A DNA stretch of 15,063 bases, taken from assembly GCA_964406375.1 (NCBI GenBank), contig CAYORM010000070.1, positions 1-15,063 of the forward strand, in the 5' to 3' direction. The position numbers and the translations under genes were made by a program. The notes beneath the pieces were generated by a model. The model was given only the letters and a program-made list of their open reading frames with translations, was not told the DNA's origin and made no database searches. The DNA is from CAYORM01 sp964406375 (GTDB lineage Bacteria > Pseudomonadota > Alphaproteobacteria > DSM-16000 > Inquilinaceae). Below, in pieces: positions 7,023 to 14,037 of this stretch (positions are counted from its first letter, which is position 1; the number at the start of each line of letters is the position of its first letter).

Positions 7023-8576
7023 ATGTCAGAGGTGGTCGACCGGTCGGCGCTGGATCTGCAGGCCATGATCCGGCGCCACGCATTGTCGCCGGTCGAGCTG
7101 TTCGATGCCTGCGTCGCGCGGATCGATGCGGTCAACCCGGCCGTCAACGCGATGGTCGCGCTCGATCTCGATCGCGGGCGGGAGGAGGCCCGCCGCGCCG
7201 AGGCGGCGGTGATGCGCGGCGCGCCGCTCGGCCCGCTGCACGGGCTGCCGGTGGCGGTGAAGGACCTGTCGCTGACGGCCGGGCTGCGCACCACCTTCGG
7301 CTCGCTCGCCTATGCCGACCATGTGCCCGCGGCAGACGAGCTGATGGTGGCCCGCATCCGCGCGGCCGGCGGCATCATCATCGGCAAGACCAACACGCCG
7401 GAGTTCGGCTCGGGCGCCAACACGGTCAACTATGTCTATGGCGCGACCGTCAATCCCTTTGCGCCGACCTTGAGTTGCGCCGGCTCGTCGGGCGGGTCGG
7501 CGGTGGCGCTGGCGACGGGGATGGTGCCGCTGGCCACCGGCTCTGATCTCGGCGGCAGCCTGCGCACCCCGGCGTCCTTCTGCGGCGTTGTCGGCCACCG
7601 CCCCTCCCCGGGCACGGTCCCGACCGATCAGGCGCGCGACGGCTGGTCCCCGCTCGCCGTCGACGGGCCGATGGGGCGAACGGTGGGTGATGCGGCGCTG
7701 CTGCTGTCCGCGATGGTCGGGCCGACCGATCTCGATCCGATCGCCCGCGATCTGTCGGGAGAGGCCTTCGCGCCGCTCGCCGCGGTGGATCTCCGCCGGT
7801 TGCGCGTCGCCTTCTCCGAGGATCTCGGCTGCCTGCCGATCGATCCGGGCGTGCGTGCCAGTTTCCGTGCGGCAGCCGAGCGCATCGCCCCGCTCTTCGC
7901 CGCGGTGGAGTGGCGGGCACCCGATTTCGGGCCGGTGCACGAGACCTTCGAGGATCTGCGTGCGGTCGCCTATGCCCATGCCTTCGGCGACTATGTGCGC
8001 GACATGGGTGATCTGGCCGGCCCCAATGTCAGGGCCAATGTCCGCCTTGCCGAGGATCTGTCCGTGGCGCGCATCGGCCGGGCGCACGCGCTGCAGACCG
8101 AGCTGTTCCGGCGGGTCGGACGGTTCTTCCGTGATGTCGACCTCCTGATCTGCCCCGCGGCACCGGTCGTGCCCTTCCCGGTCGGTACGGTGTATCCGGC
8201 CGAGATCGACGGCGTCGCGATGGACACCTATATCCGCTGGGTCGCGCTGAGCTACGCCATCACGCTGACGACCCATCCGGCGACCGTCATTCCCTGCGGC
8301 CGCGGACCGACCGGCCTGCCCTTCGGCATCCAGCTCGTCGGACGGCATCGCGACGATGCGGGCACGCTGGCCATCGCCGCGGCGCTCGAAGCGCGGCTGG
8401 CCGGTGATCCGGTTCTGGCCCGCCCCCGTCCGGATGTGGCGGTGCTCGCCGCGGGGCGGCTGGAAACGCTGGCCGGTACCATACCCTCCGGCTGGGGCGG
8501 CCGGGCGGAGACGCCCTATCACCCGCTGGCGGGCCGTCGGTCTGGCGGCAGCCCGGCGATTGGCGGGAAGCCGTAG
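7023..8576 (+). CDS. Amidase (amidase signature family)
   Basis: 517 residues, standard for amidase-signature enzymes, which hydrolyse amides through a Ser-cisSer-Lys triad. The triad is visible: K80 in LPVAVKDLS, S155 in CAGSSGGSAVA and the nucleophile S179 in GSDLGGSLRTPA. The flanking glycine-rich block (about 150-185) is intact, so the enzyme should be active. The ATG at 7023 follows GGGGAGGAAC; an in-frame ATG at 6969 would place unrelated sequence, including the leader hairpin, in the protein. No signal peptide, so cytoplasmic. It is 154 nt after the oxidoreductase gene and converges with the amidohydrolase, overlapping it by 58 nt. Which amide is cut cannot be told; the gatA role is unlikely because gatB and gatC are absent nearby. 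Confidence 0.93.
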   Translation: MSEVVDRSALDLQAMIRRHALSPVELFDACVARIDAVNPAVNAMVALDLDRGREEARRAEAAVMRGAPLGPLHGLPVAVKDLSLTAGLRTTFGSLAYADHVPAADELMVARIRAAGGIIIGKTNTPEFGSGANTVNYVYGATVNPFAPTLSCAGSSGGSAVALATGMVPLATGSDLGGSLRTPASFCGVVGHRPSPGTVPTDQARDGWSPLAVDGPMGRTVGDAALLLSAMVGPTDLDPIARDLSGEAFAPLAAVDLRRLRVAFSEDLGCLPIDPGVRASFRAAAERIAPLFAAVEWRAPDFGPVHETFEDLRAVAYAHAFGDYVRDMGDLAGPNVRANVRLAEDLSVARIGRAHALQTELFRRVGRFFRDVDLLICPAAPVVPFPVGTVYPAEIDGVAMDTYIRWVALSYAITLTTHPATVIPCGRGPTGLPFGIQLVGRHRDDAGTLAIAAALEARLAGDPVLARPRPDVAVLAAGRLETLAGTIPSGWGGRAETPYHPLAGRRSGGSPAIGGKP

Positions 8577-9448
8577 AGGCGGGCGGGGTTGTCGACCAGG
8601 ATGCGGCGGCGAATCGCTGCATCCGGCGCCCAATCGGCCAGGAGGTCGAGCAACGCGCCGATTCGCGGCATCGGCCTGCGCCAGGCGACATGCGGCCAGT
8701 CGGTGCCGAAGAGACAGCGCTCCGGCGCCGCTTCGATGAGCACCCGTGCCATCGGCACGGTCGCGGCCCAGCATGGTCCGGGCGCCAGGCGGAAGGCCGC
8801 CGAGAGCTTCACCCACGCCCCGTCCCGCACGAGGTCGACGAGCGCCAGAAAGCCGGTATCGGACGCGGCCGTCGCGGCCGGCACATTCGCCATGTGGTCG
8901 ATGACGATCGGCACCGGCAGGCGGCGCAGACGGGGCGCCAGGGCCTCAAGCGCCGGCCCGTCCAGCAGGAACTGAAGATGCCAGCCCAGCTCGCGGCAGA
9001 GCGCGCCGTAGCGTTCGAGCGCCTCGAAACCGATGCCGCCACCGAACAGGATGTTGAGCCTGAGTCCCGTGACCCCCGCCTCGGCAAGCGTGCGATAGGC
9101 CCTGTCCGGCAGATCGGGCGGCGCGACCGCGACACCGCGCAGCCGGGACCGATTGGCGGTCAGCGTCTCGATCAGCAGCCGGTTGTCGGTGCCGTGTACG
9201 CTGACCTGCACCAGCACGCCGCGGTCGAAGCCCGCCCGATCCAGCATCGCGAGATAGTGCGCGGCCGGAGCCGGGGGCGGGTCGTAGCCGCGCCCCGCGA
9301 CCAGCGGGTGGAGCGGCGGCGCTCCGATGACATGGGCGTGGCTGTCGACGGCCCCGGCCGGCATGACAAATCGCGTCGGTCCCGAGACCTCGGGATCGGG
9401 GCCAGGGCAGGGGCGCGGACCGGTGCGGAAGAGCGGCATCGGGCTCAT
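8519..9448 (-). CDS. Amidohydrolase family protein, 2-pyrone-4,6-dicarboxylate hydrolase-like
   Basis: About 309 residues. It is a metal-dependent TIM-barrel hydrolase of the amidohydrolase-2 type: DSHAHV (35-40) gives the first-strand HxH, VIVIDHMANVP a middle-strand histidine, and LFGTDWPHV the late Asp. The arrangement resembles LigI-type pyrone-dicarboxylate lactonases and related sugar-lactone hydrolases. Candidate starts are the ATGs at 9448 and 9439. The first overlaps the stop of a small upstream ORF as ATGA; the second has GGAG at 10 nt. I report 9448. The 3' end overlaps the convergent amidase by 58 nt. With the amidase, it suggests a pathway using hydrolysis of amide and lactone or ester bonds (inference). 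Confidence 0.9.
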   Translation of the reverse strand: MSPMPLFRTGPRPCPGPDPEVSGPTRFVMPAGAVDSHAHVIGAPPLHPLVAGRGYDPPPAPAAHYLAMLDRAGFDRGVLVQVSVHGTDNRLLIETLTANRSRLRGVAVAPPDLPDRAYRTLAEAGVTGLRLNILFGGGIGFEALERYGALCRELGWHLQFLLDGPALEALAPRLRRLPVPIVIDHMANVPAATAASDTGFLALVDLVRDGAWVKLSAAFRLAPGPCWAATVPMARVLIEAAPERCLFGTDWPHVAWRRPMPRIGALLDLLADWAPDAAIRRRILVDNPARLYGFPPIAGLPPDRRPASG

Positions 9449-9555
9449 GCTCCGCCGGCCCGGCGAGCGCTGCCGCTCTTCCACGCCAACGGTGCCGCAC
9501 GGGGGCTCGTGCTCCCGGCATGCGCGGCATAGGCTGCGATGATGTCCGACAGCAT
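9445..9555 (-). CDS. Small 36-residue ORF coupled to the amidohydrolase
   Basis: An ATG at 9555-9553 is preceded at 9 nt by AAGGAG (9570-9565), one of the best ribosome sites in the window. The product begins MLSDIIAAYAAHAGSTSPRA and ends in a basic, Gly/Ala-rich tail. Its TGA (9447-9445) overlaps the amidohydrolase ATG as ATGA. No family is recognised and there is no clear membrane segment. It may be a real small protein, a leader ORF that lets ribosomes reinitiate on the amidohydrolase, or a decayed gene start. The evidence is the ribosome site and the overlap, not homology. Confidence 0.45.
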   Translation of the reverse strand: MLSDIIAAYAAHAGSTSPRAAPLAWKSGSARRAGGA

Positions 9556-9609
9556 CCGATGCCTCTCCTTCACCCCTCGTCACGGTGCGGCGCAGCCGCC
9601 GCGACCAAC

Positions 9610-10068
9610 ATGACATCCATTCTCGTCGATGCCGATGCGTGCCCGGTGCGCGAGGAGGTGTATCGCGTCGCGGGGCGCCATGGCGTGGCGGTCATCGTCG
9701 TCACCAATGGCGGCGTAAGGGTGCCGCAGAGCGATCTCGTCCGGCTGGTCGTCGTCGGCGATGCCTTCGATGCCGCGGATGACTGGATCGCCGAGGCGGC
9801 GGGGCCGGGCGATGTGGTCATTACCGCCGATGTGCCTCTCGCGGCACGCTGCCTCGCCCGTGGTGCGGCCGTGCTCGGCCCGACCGGCCGCGCCTTCACC
9901 GAAGCCTCGATCGGCGCCGCCCTCGCCTCACGCGCGCTGATGGCGGATCTCCGGGCCATGGGTGTCACGACGGGCGGGCCGGCGCCGATGACGCGTGCCG
10001 ATCGCTCGCGTTTCCTGTCGGCGCTCGACACGGCGGTGGTCGCCGCCCGCCGCGCCGCCGGCCTTTGA
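9610..10068 (+). CDS. yaiI: UPF0178 (YaiI/YqxD) family protein
   Basis: 152 residues, the usual family length. The signature N-terminus MTSILVDADACPVREEVYRVA is followed by VTNGGVRVP, VVGDAFDAADDWIAEAAGPGDVVITADVPLA and VLGPTGRAFTEASI, all conserved in this family. The fold is PIN/NYN-like and the clustered Asp residues (D7, D9, and D in GDVVITAD) suggest metal binding, but the biological function is not known. The ATG at 9610 begins the conserved region, though no Shine-Dalgarno precedes it; upstream in-frame ATGs at 9520 and 9559 are no better. It is a housekeeping-type gene with no obvious link to the catabolic genes around it, and it stands alone on its strand between a divergent gene and a new promoter. 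Confidence 0.93.
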   Translation: MTSILVDADACPVREEVYRVAGRHGVAVIVVTNGGVRVPQSDLVRLVVVGDAFDAADDWIAEAAGPGDVVITADVPLAARCLARGAAVLGPTGRAFTEASIGAALASRALMADLRAMGVTTGGPAPMTRADRSRFLSALDTAVVAARRAAGL

Positions 10069-10082
10069 GCGGCACAGGCCGG
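10058..10082 (+). terminator. Stem-loop across the yaiI stop codon
   Basis: CCGGCCT (10058-10064) and AGGCCGG (10076-10082) pair perfectly with an 11-nt loop that contains the yaiI TGA. No T-tract follows, so it is not a canonical intrinsic terminator; it may stabilise the 3' end or assist termination before the next promoter. Confidence 0.3.
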
Positions 10083-10106
10083 TGACGCGCCCGGGCAGCT
10101 TTCGCT

Positions 10107-10135
10107 TTGACGTCCGAAAATAAGTAATATTTAAT
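10107..10135 (+). promoter_or_regulatory. Sigma70-type promoter for the amino-acid ABC transporter operon
   Basis: TTGACG (10107-10112) is followed after exactly 17 bp by TTTAAT (10130-10135), each one mismatch from consensus, in an AT-rich island inside very GC-rich DNA. Transcription would begin near 10142, giving a leader of roughly 118 nt before the ATG at 10260. CCCGGG dyads flank the promoter (GCCCGGGC at 10089-10096 and CCCGGGC at 10137-10143) and could be operator sites. Confidence 0.6.
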
Positions 10136-10184
10136 TCCCGGGCTCGGGGCGCGGCCGGGCGCCTCCCACGGCTGCGGACCCCAT

Positions 10185-10215
10185 CGGCCTTCATCCCGGC
10201 CATCGGGAAAGGCCG
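10185..10215 (+). promoter_or_regulatory. Leader stem-loop upstream of the binding-protein gene
   Basis: CGGCCTT (10185-10191) pairs with AAGGCCG (10209-10215), and TCCCG (10194-10198) with CGGGA (10204-10208). This makes a 7+5 bp stem with a 2-nt bulge and 5-nt loop. It ends about 32 nt before the Shine-Dalgarno GGGGGAG (10248-10254). No T-tract follows. It is probably an mRNA structure affecting stability or translation; no known riboswitch class is recognised. Confidence 0.4.
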
Positions 10216-10259
10216 CGGGCAGAAGAACAAGGGGGCGCACGCTAGCAGGGGGAGTGATC

Positions 10260-11159
10260 ATGCAGACAGCAGGGACCGCCATCCGGATCGTCGCGATCGC
10301 GGCGTTCGGCACGCTTGCCGCGCTGGGCCAGGCCCAGGCGCAGGACGCCCCGGCGACGGAGGCGGGCCGGTTCGAGATCGGGCCGATGTTCGAGGGCTGC
10401 GATGACGGCTCGCTCGCCGAAGCGCTGGCCGACGGTATCGTTCTCGGGATCAGCCCCAGCCCGCCCTACACCTCGGTCGATCCCTCGACCAACGAGGCCT
10501 GGGGCATCGATGTCGAGATCATCGAGCCGGCGCTGCGCTGGCTGGGCATCACCAACATCACCTATGAGGTGGCGCCGTTCAGCTCGCTGACGCCGGCGCT
10601 GCTGTCGGGCCGCATCGACATCGTCGCCTCGAACATCCACGTCACCCCCGACCGGCTCGAGGTGATCAGCTTCACCGGCCCCGCCTGGTGGTATGGCCCG
10701 GCGGTCACCGTCGCGGCCGGCAACCCGGCCGGCATCACCAGCTTCGACGACCTCGTCGGCCGCGAGGTGGGGGCGATCGCCGGCTCGGCGGCGGACGAGT
10801 ATCTGCGCAAGATCGGCGCCGAGGTGGTGCCGTTCCAGACCGATGCCGATCAGTTCCTCAGCCTCGCCCAGGGCCGTGTCGACGTGATCCTCGAGGATGA
10901 TGTGAAGGTGGCGAGCTACCTCGCCGAGAATCCGGGCACCGGCATCGAGATGGTCTCGGGCGTGACGATCCCGGACGAGCTGATCTTCGAGTACGGCTAC
11001 GGCTATGCCCGCTACGCCCTGCGCAAGGAGGACTGCATGCTGCGGACCGCCCTGTCGCAGGGGCTGGCCGAGGTGCGCGGCAACGGCACTGTCTCGGCGG
11101 TGCTGCGCGCGTATGGGCTGTCCGACCGCAACCTGTTCTTCTTCCCGCTGCAGGACTGA
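10260..11159 (+). CDS. Amino-acid-type ABC transporter substrate-binding protein (family 3)
   Basis: 299 residues. An Ala-rich signal peptide ends at about residue 27 (GQAQA before QDAP), so the mature protein is periplasmic. The body matches family 3 binding proteins: VLGISPSPPYTSVDPSTNEAWGIDVEIIEPALRWLG (ligand lobe 1), LLSGRIDIVASNIHVTPDRLEVISFTGP (the hallmark GRID..AS...T..R...), and the second-lobe VGREVGAIAGSAADEYL and QGRVDVILEDD. These proteins bind polar amino acids or related carboxylated or amidated compounds. The ATG at 10260 follows GGGGGAG at 5 nt; a GTG two codons upstream is possible but overlaps that site. A strong promoter and structured leader precede it. Permease and ATPase follow. 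Ligand unassigned. Confidence 0.92.
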   Translation: MQTAGTAIRIVAIAAFGTLAALGQAQAQDAPATEAGRFEIGPMFEGCDDGSLAEALADGIVLGISPSPPYTSVDPSTNEAWGIDVEIIEPALRWLGITNITYEVAPFSSLTPALLSGRIDIVASNIHVTPDRLEVISFTGPAWWYGPAVTVAAGNPAGITSFDDLVGREVGAIAGSAADEYLRKIGAEVVPFQTDADQFLSLAQGRVDVILEDDVKVASYLAENPGTGIEMVSGVTIPDELIFEYGYGYARYALRKEDCMLRTALSQGLAEVRGNGTVSAVLRAYGLSDRNLFFFPLQD

Positions 11160-11174
11160 CGGCAGACCTTCGGG

Positions 11175-11197
11175 GGCGGGGCCGCGGCGGCCCCGCC
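11175..11197 (+). repeat. GC-rich intercistronic stem-loop
   Basis: GGCGGGGCC (11175-11183) and GGCCCCGCC (11189-11197) are perfect complements around a 5-nt loop, in the 93-nt gap between the binding-protein stop and the permease start. No T-tract follows. Such stems often stop 3' decay or partly terminate, which makes the binding protein more abundant than the membrane parts. Confidence 0.5.
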
Positions 11198-11252
11198 TGC
11201 CCCGGCTCGGCCCCCATGGCCCGAGCCCGGATGGTCCGAGCGAGGCGAAGGG

Positions 11253-11972
11253 ATGGATCTCCTCAACCTGACGGTCGTCGGCGACTATTACGACGTGCTG
11301 CTGCGCGGTCTGTTGATGACCGTGGTGATGACGCTGATCGTCATCACGATCAGCCTCGTCCTGGCGATCCCGGTGGCGCTGGCCCGCATGTCGCGCTCCT
11401 GGGCGCTGCGGACCGTGAGCGGCATCTATGTCGAGGTGATCCGCGCCACGCCCCTGCTGCTGCAGCTCATCTACATCTATTTCGTGCTGCCCGGGGTCGG
11501 CATCCGGCTCAACGGCTTCGTCGCCGCCATCGTCGGGCTGACGCTGCACTACACCGCCTATCTGAGCGAGGTCTATCGCGCCGGCATCCAGGCGGTGCCG
11601 AAGGGGCAATGGCAGGCCGCCGCGGCGCTGGGCATGTCGAGCACGACCGCCTTCCTGCGCATCGTGCTGCCCCAGGCGGTCCGCATCGTCACGCCGGCGC
11701 TCGGCAATTACTTCATCTCGCTGTTCAAGGACACCGCGCTCGCCTCGGTGGTGACGGTGCAGGAAATCCTGTTCTCCGGCCAGATCATCGCGGCCCGCAC
11801 CTATCAGTATTTCACGATCTACACGGTGTGCATGATCATGTACTTCGCGATCGGCTATCCCGCGGCGCTGTTCGTGCGCTGGCTCGAGCGGCGCACCGCC
11901 GCCGGCTATGCCGCGCGCCGCCGCCGTCGCCGCACCGCGACGGGCGACGCCGAAGCGGAGACCCGGCCGTGA
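11253..11972 (+). CDS. Amino-acid ABC transporter permease (HisM/GlnP type)
   Basis: 239 residues with about five membrane spans, including one at residues 18-45 and one near 65-85. The conserved EAA loop for the ATPase coupling helix is YRAGIQAVPKGQWQAAAALGMS...RIVLPQAVR. The N-terminal YYDVLLRGLLMTVVMT and VEVIRATPLLLQLIYIYF are diagnostic of the polar amino-acid uptake family. The cytoplasmic tail is unusually Arg-rich (RRRRRRTATGD). Only one permease gene is present, so the channel is probably a homodimer. The ATG follows GAGG at 7 nt. The stop overlaps the ATPase GTG start by four bases (GTGA). Confidence 0.94.
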   Translation: MDLLNLTVVGDYYDVLLRGLLMTVVMTLIVITISLVLAIPVALARMSRSWALRTVSGIYVEVIRATPLLLQLIYIYFVLPGVGIRLNGFVAAIVGLTLHYTAYLSEVYRAGIQAVPKGQWQAAAALGMSSTTAFLRIVLPQAVRIVTPALGNYFISLFKDTALASVVTVQEILFSGQIIAARTYQYFTIYTVCMIMYFAIGYPAALFVRWLERRTAAGYAARRRRRRTATGDAEAETRP

Positions 11973-12805
11973 TCGTGCTGCGCGAGATCAGCAAGTCCTA
12001 CGGGCCGCTGAAGGTGCTGCACGAGGTCTCGCTCGAGGTGGCGCGCGGCGATGTCGTCTGCGTCATCGGCCCGTCGGGCAGCGGGAAATCGACGCTGCTG
12101 CGCTGCATCAACTACCTCGAGGTGCCGGAGAGCGGGACGATCGAACTCGACGGGCGCGTCTGTTATCGCGACTTCGTCGACGGGCGGATGCGCGAGCGGC
12201 CGCGGGCCGAGATCGTCGCGACCCGCCGCAATTTCGGCATGGTGTTCCAGGACTTCCAGCTGTTCCCGCATCTCACCGCGCTGGGCAACGTCACCGAGGC
12301 ACCGATCCGCGTGCGGCGTCTTGCGCGCGCCGAGGCCGAGCGCAAGGCGCTCGACCTGCTCGGCCGCGTCGGGCTCGCCGACAAGGCCGACGCCTATCCC
12401 GAAGAGCTTTCGGGTGGCCAGAAGCAGCGTGTCGCCATCGCCCGCGCCCTGGCGATGGAGCCCAAGGCGATGCTGTTCGACGAGCCGACCAGCGCGCTCG
12501 ACCCCGAACTCGTCGGCGAGGTGCTCGAGGTGATGCGCGCGCTCGCCGCCGAGGGGATGACGATGATCGTGGTGACCCATGAGATGGGCTTCGCGCGCCA
12601 GGTCGCCGATCGCGTCGTCTTCATGGATCATGGGCGGATCGTCGAGGAGGCGCCGCCGGAGGTCTTCTTCACCACGCCGCGCATGCCGCGGACGCAGGAT
12701 TTCCTGCGCACCGTCACCCAGCCGATGGCCCAGGCGGCACAGCCGCCGGCCGACGCGACCCCCGCCATCCCGTCCGACCCGTTCCGTCGAGGAGGTTTTT
12801 CGTGA
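11969..12805 (+). CDS. Amino-acid ABC transporter ATP-binding protein (GlnQ/HisP type)
   Basis: 278 residues. All nucleotide-binding motifs are intact: Walker A GPSGSGKST (34-42), Q-loop in MVFQDFQLFPHLT, signature LSGGQKQR, Walker B AMLFDEPTSALD, and the switch His in VVTHEM. The FQ.F.LFPH..AL.NV block is typical of polar amino-acid importers. The start is a GTG overlapping the permease stop, with GCGGAG at 8 nt. The open frame continues upstream through the permease region, but that part is only a shadow. The last 30 or so residues are a Pro/Ala-rich tail not needed for the fold. Its stop overlaps the next gene's GTG as GTGA, coupling transport to an enolase-superfamily enzyme. Confidence 0.95.
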   Translation: MIVLREISKSYGPLKVLHEVSLEVARGDVVCVIGPSGSGKSTLLRCINYLEVPESGTIELDGRVCYRDFVDGRMRERPRAEIVATRRNFGMVFQDFQLFPHLTALGNVTEAPIRVRRLARAEAERKALDLLGRVGLADKADAYPEELSGGQKQRVAIARALAMEPKAMLFDEPTSALDPELVGEVLEVMRALAAEGMTMIVVTHEMGFARQVADRVVFMDHGRIVEEAPPEVFFTTPRMPRTQDFLRTVTQPMAQAAQPPADATPAIPSDPFRRGGFS

Positions 12806-13995
12806 GCAGTGTCGAGACCCCGTCCGCCCGGGGGCCGCGCGCGCGGCTCGATCCCGCCCGCATCGTCGCCATCGAGGTGGCGCCGCTGCTTGGCGAGAGT
12901 CCCAAGGGCGGCTGGTCGGCGGAGATCCGGCCGGAGGATTCGATCCACGCCATCATCGCGGTCCACACCGATATCGGCGTCACCGGCTATGGCAGCGTGT
13001 TCACCGACGGGCGTCTGGTGCAGGCCGGTGTCGCGGTGCTCGAGCCGCTGTGGCGGGGCCAGAATGCGCTCGAGCCGGAGCGGGTGTCCGAACACCTCCA
13101 CCAGAACACCTTCTGGATGGGCCGTGGCGGCACGCTGACCCACACCATCAGCGGCATCGACATCGCGCTGTGGGACATCCTCGGCAAGGTCACCGGCCTG
13201 CCAGTCGCGGTGCTCTTGGGCGGCATTCACCGGCGCCGCGCCCAGCCCTATTGCTCGCTGCTGATGGACATGCCGGACCGGATGGGCGAGGCCGTCACCG
13301 CGTTCCGCGAGCGCGGCTTCCGCGCCTTCAAGATCGGCTGGGGGCCGTTCGGGCGCACCGAGGACGCCAAGCTCGACGAAGCGATCGTTGCGGCAGCGCG
13401 GCACGCCGCGGGCGATGACGCCAAGCTCTTCGTGGATGCCGGCGGCAGCGATGCCTTCTGGCCGCGCGGGCTGAAATGGGCGATCCGCACCTCGGACATG
13501 CTGGACGCCTGGGGTGTCGGCTGGTTCGAGGAGGCGCTGCCGCCGGACGCCATCGACGATTTCGTGCGCCTGCGCGAGCGCAGTCGGGTGCCGATCGCGG
13601 GCGGCGAGGTTCTGACCCGCCGGCAGAGCTTCGTGCCCTTCCTGACCCGCGGCGCCTTCGACATCGTGCAGCCCGATGTCACCAAGGTCGGCGGCATCTC
13701 CGAGCAGCGGCACATCATCCGCATGGCCGAGGCCTTCGGCGTCCATTACGTCGGGCATGGCTGGAACACCGCGCTCGGCCTCGCCGCCGATCTGCAGCTC
13801 GCCGCCGCCGCACCGAACACCGATCTCGTCGAGTTCATCGGCGGCAGCCCCTATGTCGACGGCATCACCACGACGCCCTTCGTGGTCGACGACGAGGGCT
13901 ATCTCGAGATACCCGACGCGCCCGGGCTGGGCGTGTCGCTCGATCCTGACAAGCTCGCCCGCTATACCCCCGATCCGCGGCCGCTGTTCCGCTGA
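12802..13995 (+). CDS. Mandelate racemase/muconate lactonizing-type enolase superfamily enzyme
   Basis: 397 residues with an N-terminal capping domain and a (beta/alpha)7-beta barrel. SGIDIALWDILGK (117-129) is the family signature. Probable catalytic and metal residues are K177 in FRAFKIGWGPFG, D212 in LFVDAGG, E243/E244 in WFEEALP, E269 in IAGGE, D292 in QPDVTKVGG and H319 in YVGHGWN. The third-strand motif has a single Lys (KIG) rather than the K-x-K of mandelate racemase, which points to a dehydratase or other acid-sugar reaction (inference). The GTG start has an excellent GAGGAGG site (12789-12795) and overlaps the ATPase stop. The residues before about 18 are a non-conserved leader. Probably acts on the compound brought in by this transporter. 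Confidence 0.9.
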   Translation: MSSVETPSARGPRARLDPARIVAIEVAPLLGESPKGGWSAEIRPEDSIHAIIAVHTDIGVTGYGSVFTDGRLVQAGVAVLEPLWRGQNALEPERVSEHLHQNTFWMGRGGTLTHTISGIDIALWDILGKVTGLPVAVLLGGIHRRRAQPYCSLLMDMPDRMGEAVTAFRERGFRAFKIGWGPFGRTEDAKLDEAIVAAARHAAGDDAKLFVDAGGSDAFWPRGLKWAIRTSDMLDAWGVGWFEEALPPDAIDDFVRLRERSRVPIAGGEVLTRRQSFVPFLTRGAFDIVQPDVTKVGGISEQRHIIRMAEAFGVHYVGHGWNTALGLAADLQLAAAAPNTDLVEFIGGSPYVDGITTTPFVVDDEGYLEIPDAPGLGVSLDPDKLARYTPDPRPLFR

Positions 13996-14037
13996 TCCTT
14001 CCGCCGACCCACCCTTTCACCGAGATCCGAGGACACG

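Noticed and set aside
7026..8816. A 596-codon minus-strand open frame opposite the amidase
   Set aside because: The amidase triad and signature are intact on the plus strand; the antisense translation has no family motif and biased composition.
10058..10082. Intrinsic terminator after yaiI
   Set aside because: The stem is good but there is no T-tract and the loop is long, so I list it only as a low-confidence stem-loop.
10242..11609. A 455-codon minus-strand open frame opposite the binding protein and permease
   Set aside because: Antisense to a complete transporter operon with promoter, ribosome sites and family motifs; composition is shadow-like.
11216..11968. Upstream extension of the ATPase frame, which would make a 529-residue fusion
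   Set aside because: The extension overlaps the permease in another frame and is Arg/His-rich with no domain; the GTG at 11969 has a ribosome site and standard overlap.
12628..13758. A 376-codon minus-strand open frame opposite the first enolase-superfamily gene
   Set aside because: The plus-strand gene has full catalytic motifs and a strong ribosome site; the antisense frame has none.
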